Shown here piece after piece: positions 63,469-64,000 of a stretch of DNA of 64,000 bases. A program made the translations under genes and the position numbers. Positions within the stretch are counted from its first letter, which is position 1. Every line of letters starts with the position of its first letter. The notes beneath the pieces were generated by a model. That model made no database searches and had not been told where the DNA came from. It was given only the letters and a program-made list of their open reading frames with translations. Source of the DNA: Parvularculaceae bacterium (GTDB lineage: Bacteria > Pseudomonadota > Alphaproteobacteria > Caulobacterales > Parvularculaceae); contig JAJFFV010000005.1 in the NCBI GenBank assembly GCA_021776475.1, positions 186,001 to 250,000 of the forward strand, in the 5' to 3' direction.

Positions 63469-63813
63469 ATGCTGATCAAGCTGAAACGTGCTTATGAAGC
63501 GCCGGCAAGAGCCGACGGCTACCGCGTACTGGTTGAACGACTATGGCCGCGCGGCGTCAGCAAGGATGAGGCGGCCTTGGATCGCTGGCTGAAGGACATT
63601 GCCCCCAGCCCTGAGTTGCGTAATTGGTACGGTCACGATCCTGAGAAGTGGCCCGAATTTCAACAACGATACCAACGTGAACTGATGGCTAACAACGACC
63701 AGGTCGAGGTGTTGCGGGCGCTCTGTGAACAAAAGACGGTGACCTTTATCTACGCAGCGAAGGACGAAGAGCACAACAGCGCTGTTGTGCTGAAGGCATT
63801 TCTGGACGGTTAG
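63469..63813 (+). CDS. DUF488 family protein
   Basis: A 114-residue cytosolic protein of the DUF488 family: IKLKRAYEAPARADGYRVLVERLWPRGVSKDEAALDRWLKDIAPS at the start and the ELRNWYGHD and FIYAAKDEEHNSAVVLKAFL blocks. Function unknown; sometimes linked to stress. GAAGGAAC precedes its ATG. Probably cotranscribed with the LuxR-type gene. It overlaps by four bases with the end of the opposite-strand TetR gene. Confidence 0.9.
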   Translation: MLIKLKRAYEAPARADGYRVLVERLWPRGVSKDEAALDRWLKDIAPSPELRNWYGHDPEKWPEFQQRYQRELMANNDQVEVLRALCEQKTVTFIYAAKDEEHNSAVVLKAFLDG

Positions 63814-64000
63814 GCCCGTTCAGCGGCGATATGCCTGTTGATCCAGTGTTGCGCCGTGCTTCTTGCATGCCTGGCGATAGTTGGATCGCCGGTGATTTGG
63901 GCAACCGCGACTGCCCCCTCCTGAAGCAGGTTTAGTTCGATCGCCAGGCGCTCTGGTTCGGGATGTTCTGCTGCGCGGGCAAGCTCTTCAAAATATGCGA
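63810..64000 (-). CDS. TetR-family regulator, C-terminal part only
   Basis: The last 62 or so codons of a gene that begins beyond the window edge. The visible end reads ARAAEHPEPERLAIELNLLQ, then EGAVAVAQITGDPTIARHARS and a final HIAAERA before TAA (63812-63810). The LLxEGAxxxAQxTGDP pattern is common in the ligand-binding end of TetR regulators. The DNA-binding end is outside the window. The stop overlaps the end of DUF488. Confidence 0.68.
   Translation of the reverse strand, partial: AYFEELARAAEHPEPERLAIELNLLQEGAVAVAQITGDPTIARHARSTAQHWINRHIAAERA

Overview
The window looks like chromosomal DNA of an alphaproteobacterium, probably a free-living aerobic heterotroph. Pointers are a NUDIX-like NAD regulator beside nadABC, the glyQ/glyS/ppdK set, a PleC/DivJ-type histidine kinase, a DUF2336 protein, an NnrU protein, a TIGR02301-like protein and polyhydroxybutyrate-related genes. 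The DNA is moderately GC-rich. I see no rRNA, tRNA, CRISPR array, transposase or phage gene, so this is mostly core genome with a few accessory pockets. The genus cannot be settled by reading alone.

Layout. 0-3.9 kb: 3-hydroxybutyrate dehydrogenase, patatin-like lipase, a dihydroorotase-family enzyme, a rhodanese-like secreted protein. 3.9-13.6 kb: housekeeping and repair genes on both strands (serine hydrolase, glyoxalase, a metallo-beta-lactamase/receiver/GAF fusion, NUDIX, ygfZ, tag, GNAT, a KAS III-like enzyme, an HD hydrolase, a tyrosine-phosphatase-like protein). 13.8-16.1 kb: a large cell-surface protein joining SpaA-like repeats, a beta-barrel region and an OmpA domain. 16.2-21.1 kb: the de novo NAD block (NadQ/NrtR-like regulator, nadA, nadB, nadC) with an operator-like palindrome and two terminator hairpins. 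21.1-33.6 kb: sleB-like hydrolase, ppdK, glyS and glyQ. glyQ and glyS are parted by about 5.7 kb carrying mtgA, a lipoprotein, DUF1761, a secreted four-EF-hand calmodulin-like protein, a FecR protein with a TPR/barrel partner, a small protein and a GFA protein.

33.7-41.1 kb: NnrU, SDR, TPR protein, a 53-residue membrane protein behind a CRP-type palindrome, a gene-poor stretch rich in inverted repeats, a four-helix membrane protein and pepN. 41.2-51.6 kb: hybrid-type sensor kinase, PhnB-like protein, DUF2207/LemA pair, an ECF sigma factor operon with a membrane protein and a Spy/CpxP-like periplasmic protein, glnE and an HU gene. 51.8-59 kb: degP-response regulator-kinase operon, DUF2336 protein, a decayed YHYH-domain gene, and a CbpA/DnaJ-type co-chaperone. 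59-64 kb: a monoheme cytochrome/TPR pair, a membrane-anchored winged-helix/TPR regulator divergent from a small LuxR-type regulator across three TGTAAC operator-like sites, DUF488, and the end of a TetR regulator.

The most unusual items are the secreted calmodulin-like protein (28902-29432), the composite surface protein (13789-16113), the triple TGTAAC control region (62922-63046), the two CRP-like palindromes around the 53-residue gene, and the YHYH pseudogene (57665-57960). I did not find a clear new defence or mobile system.
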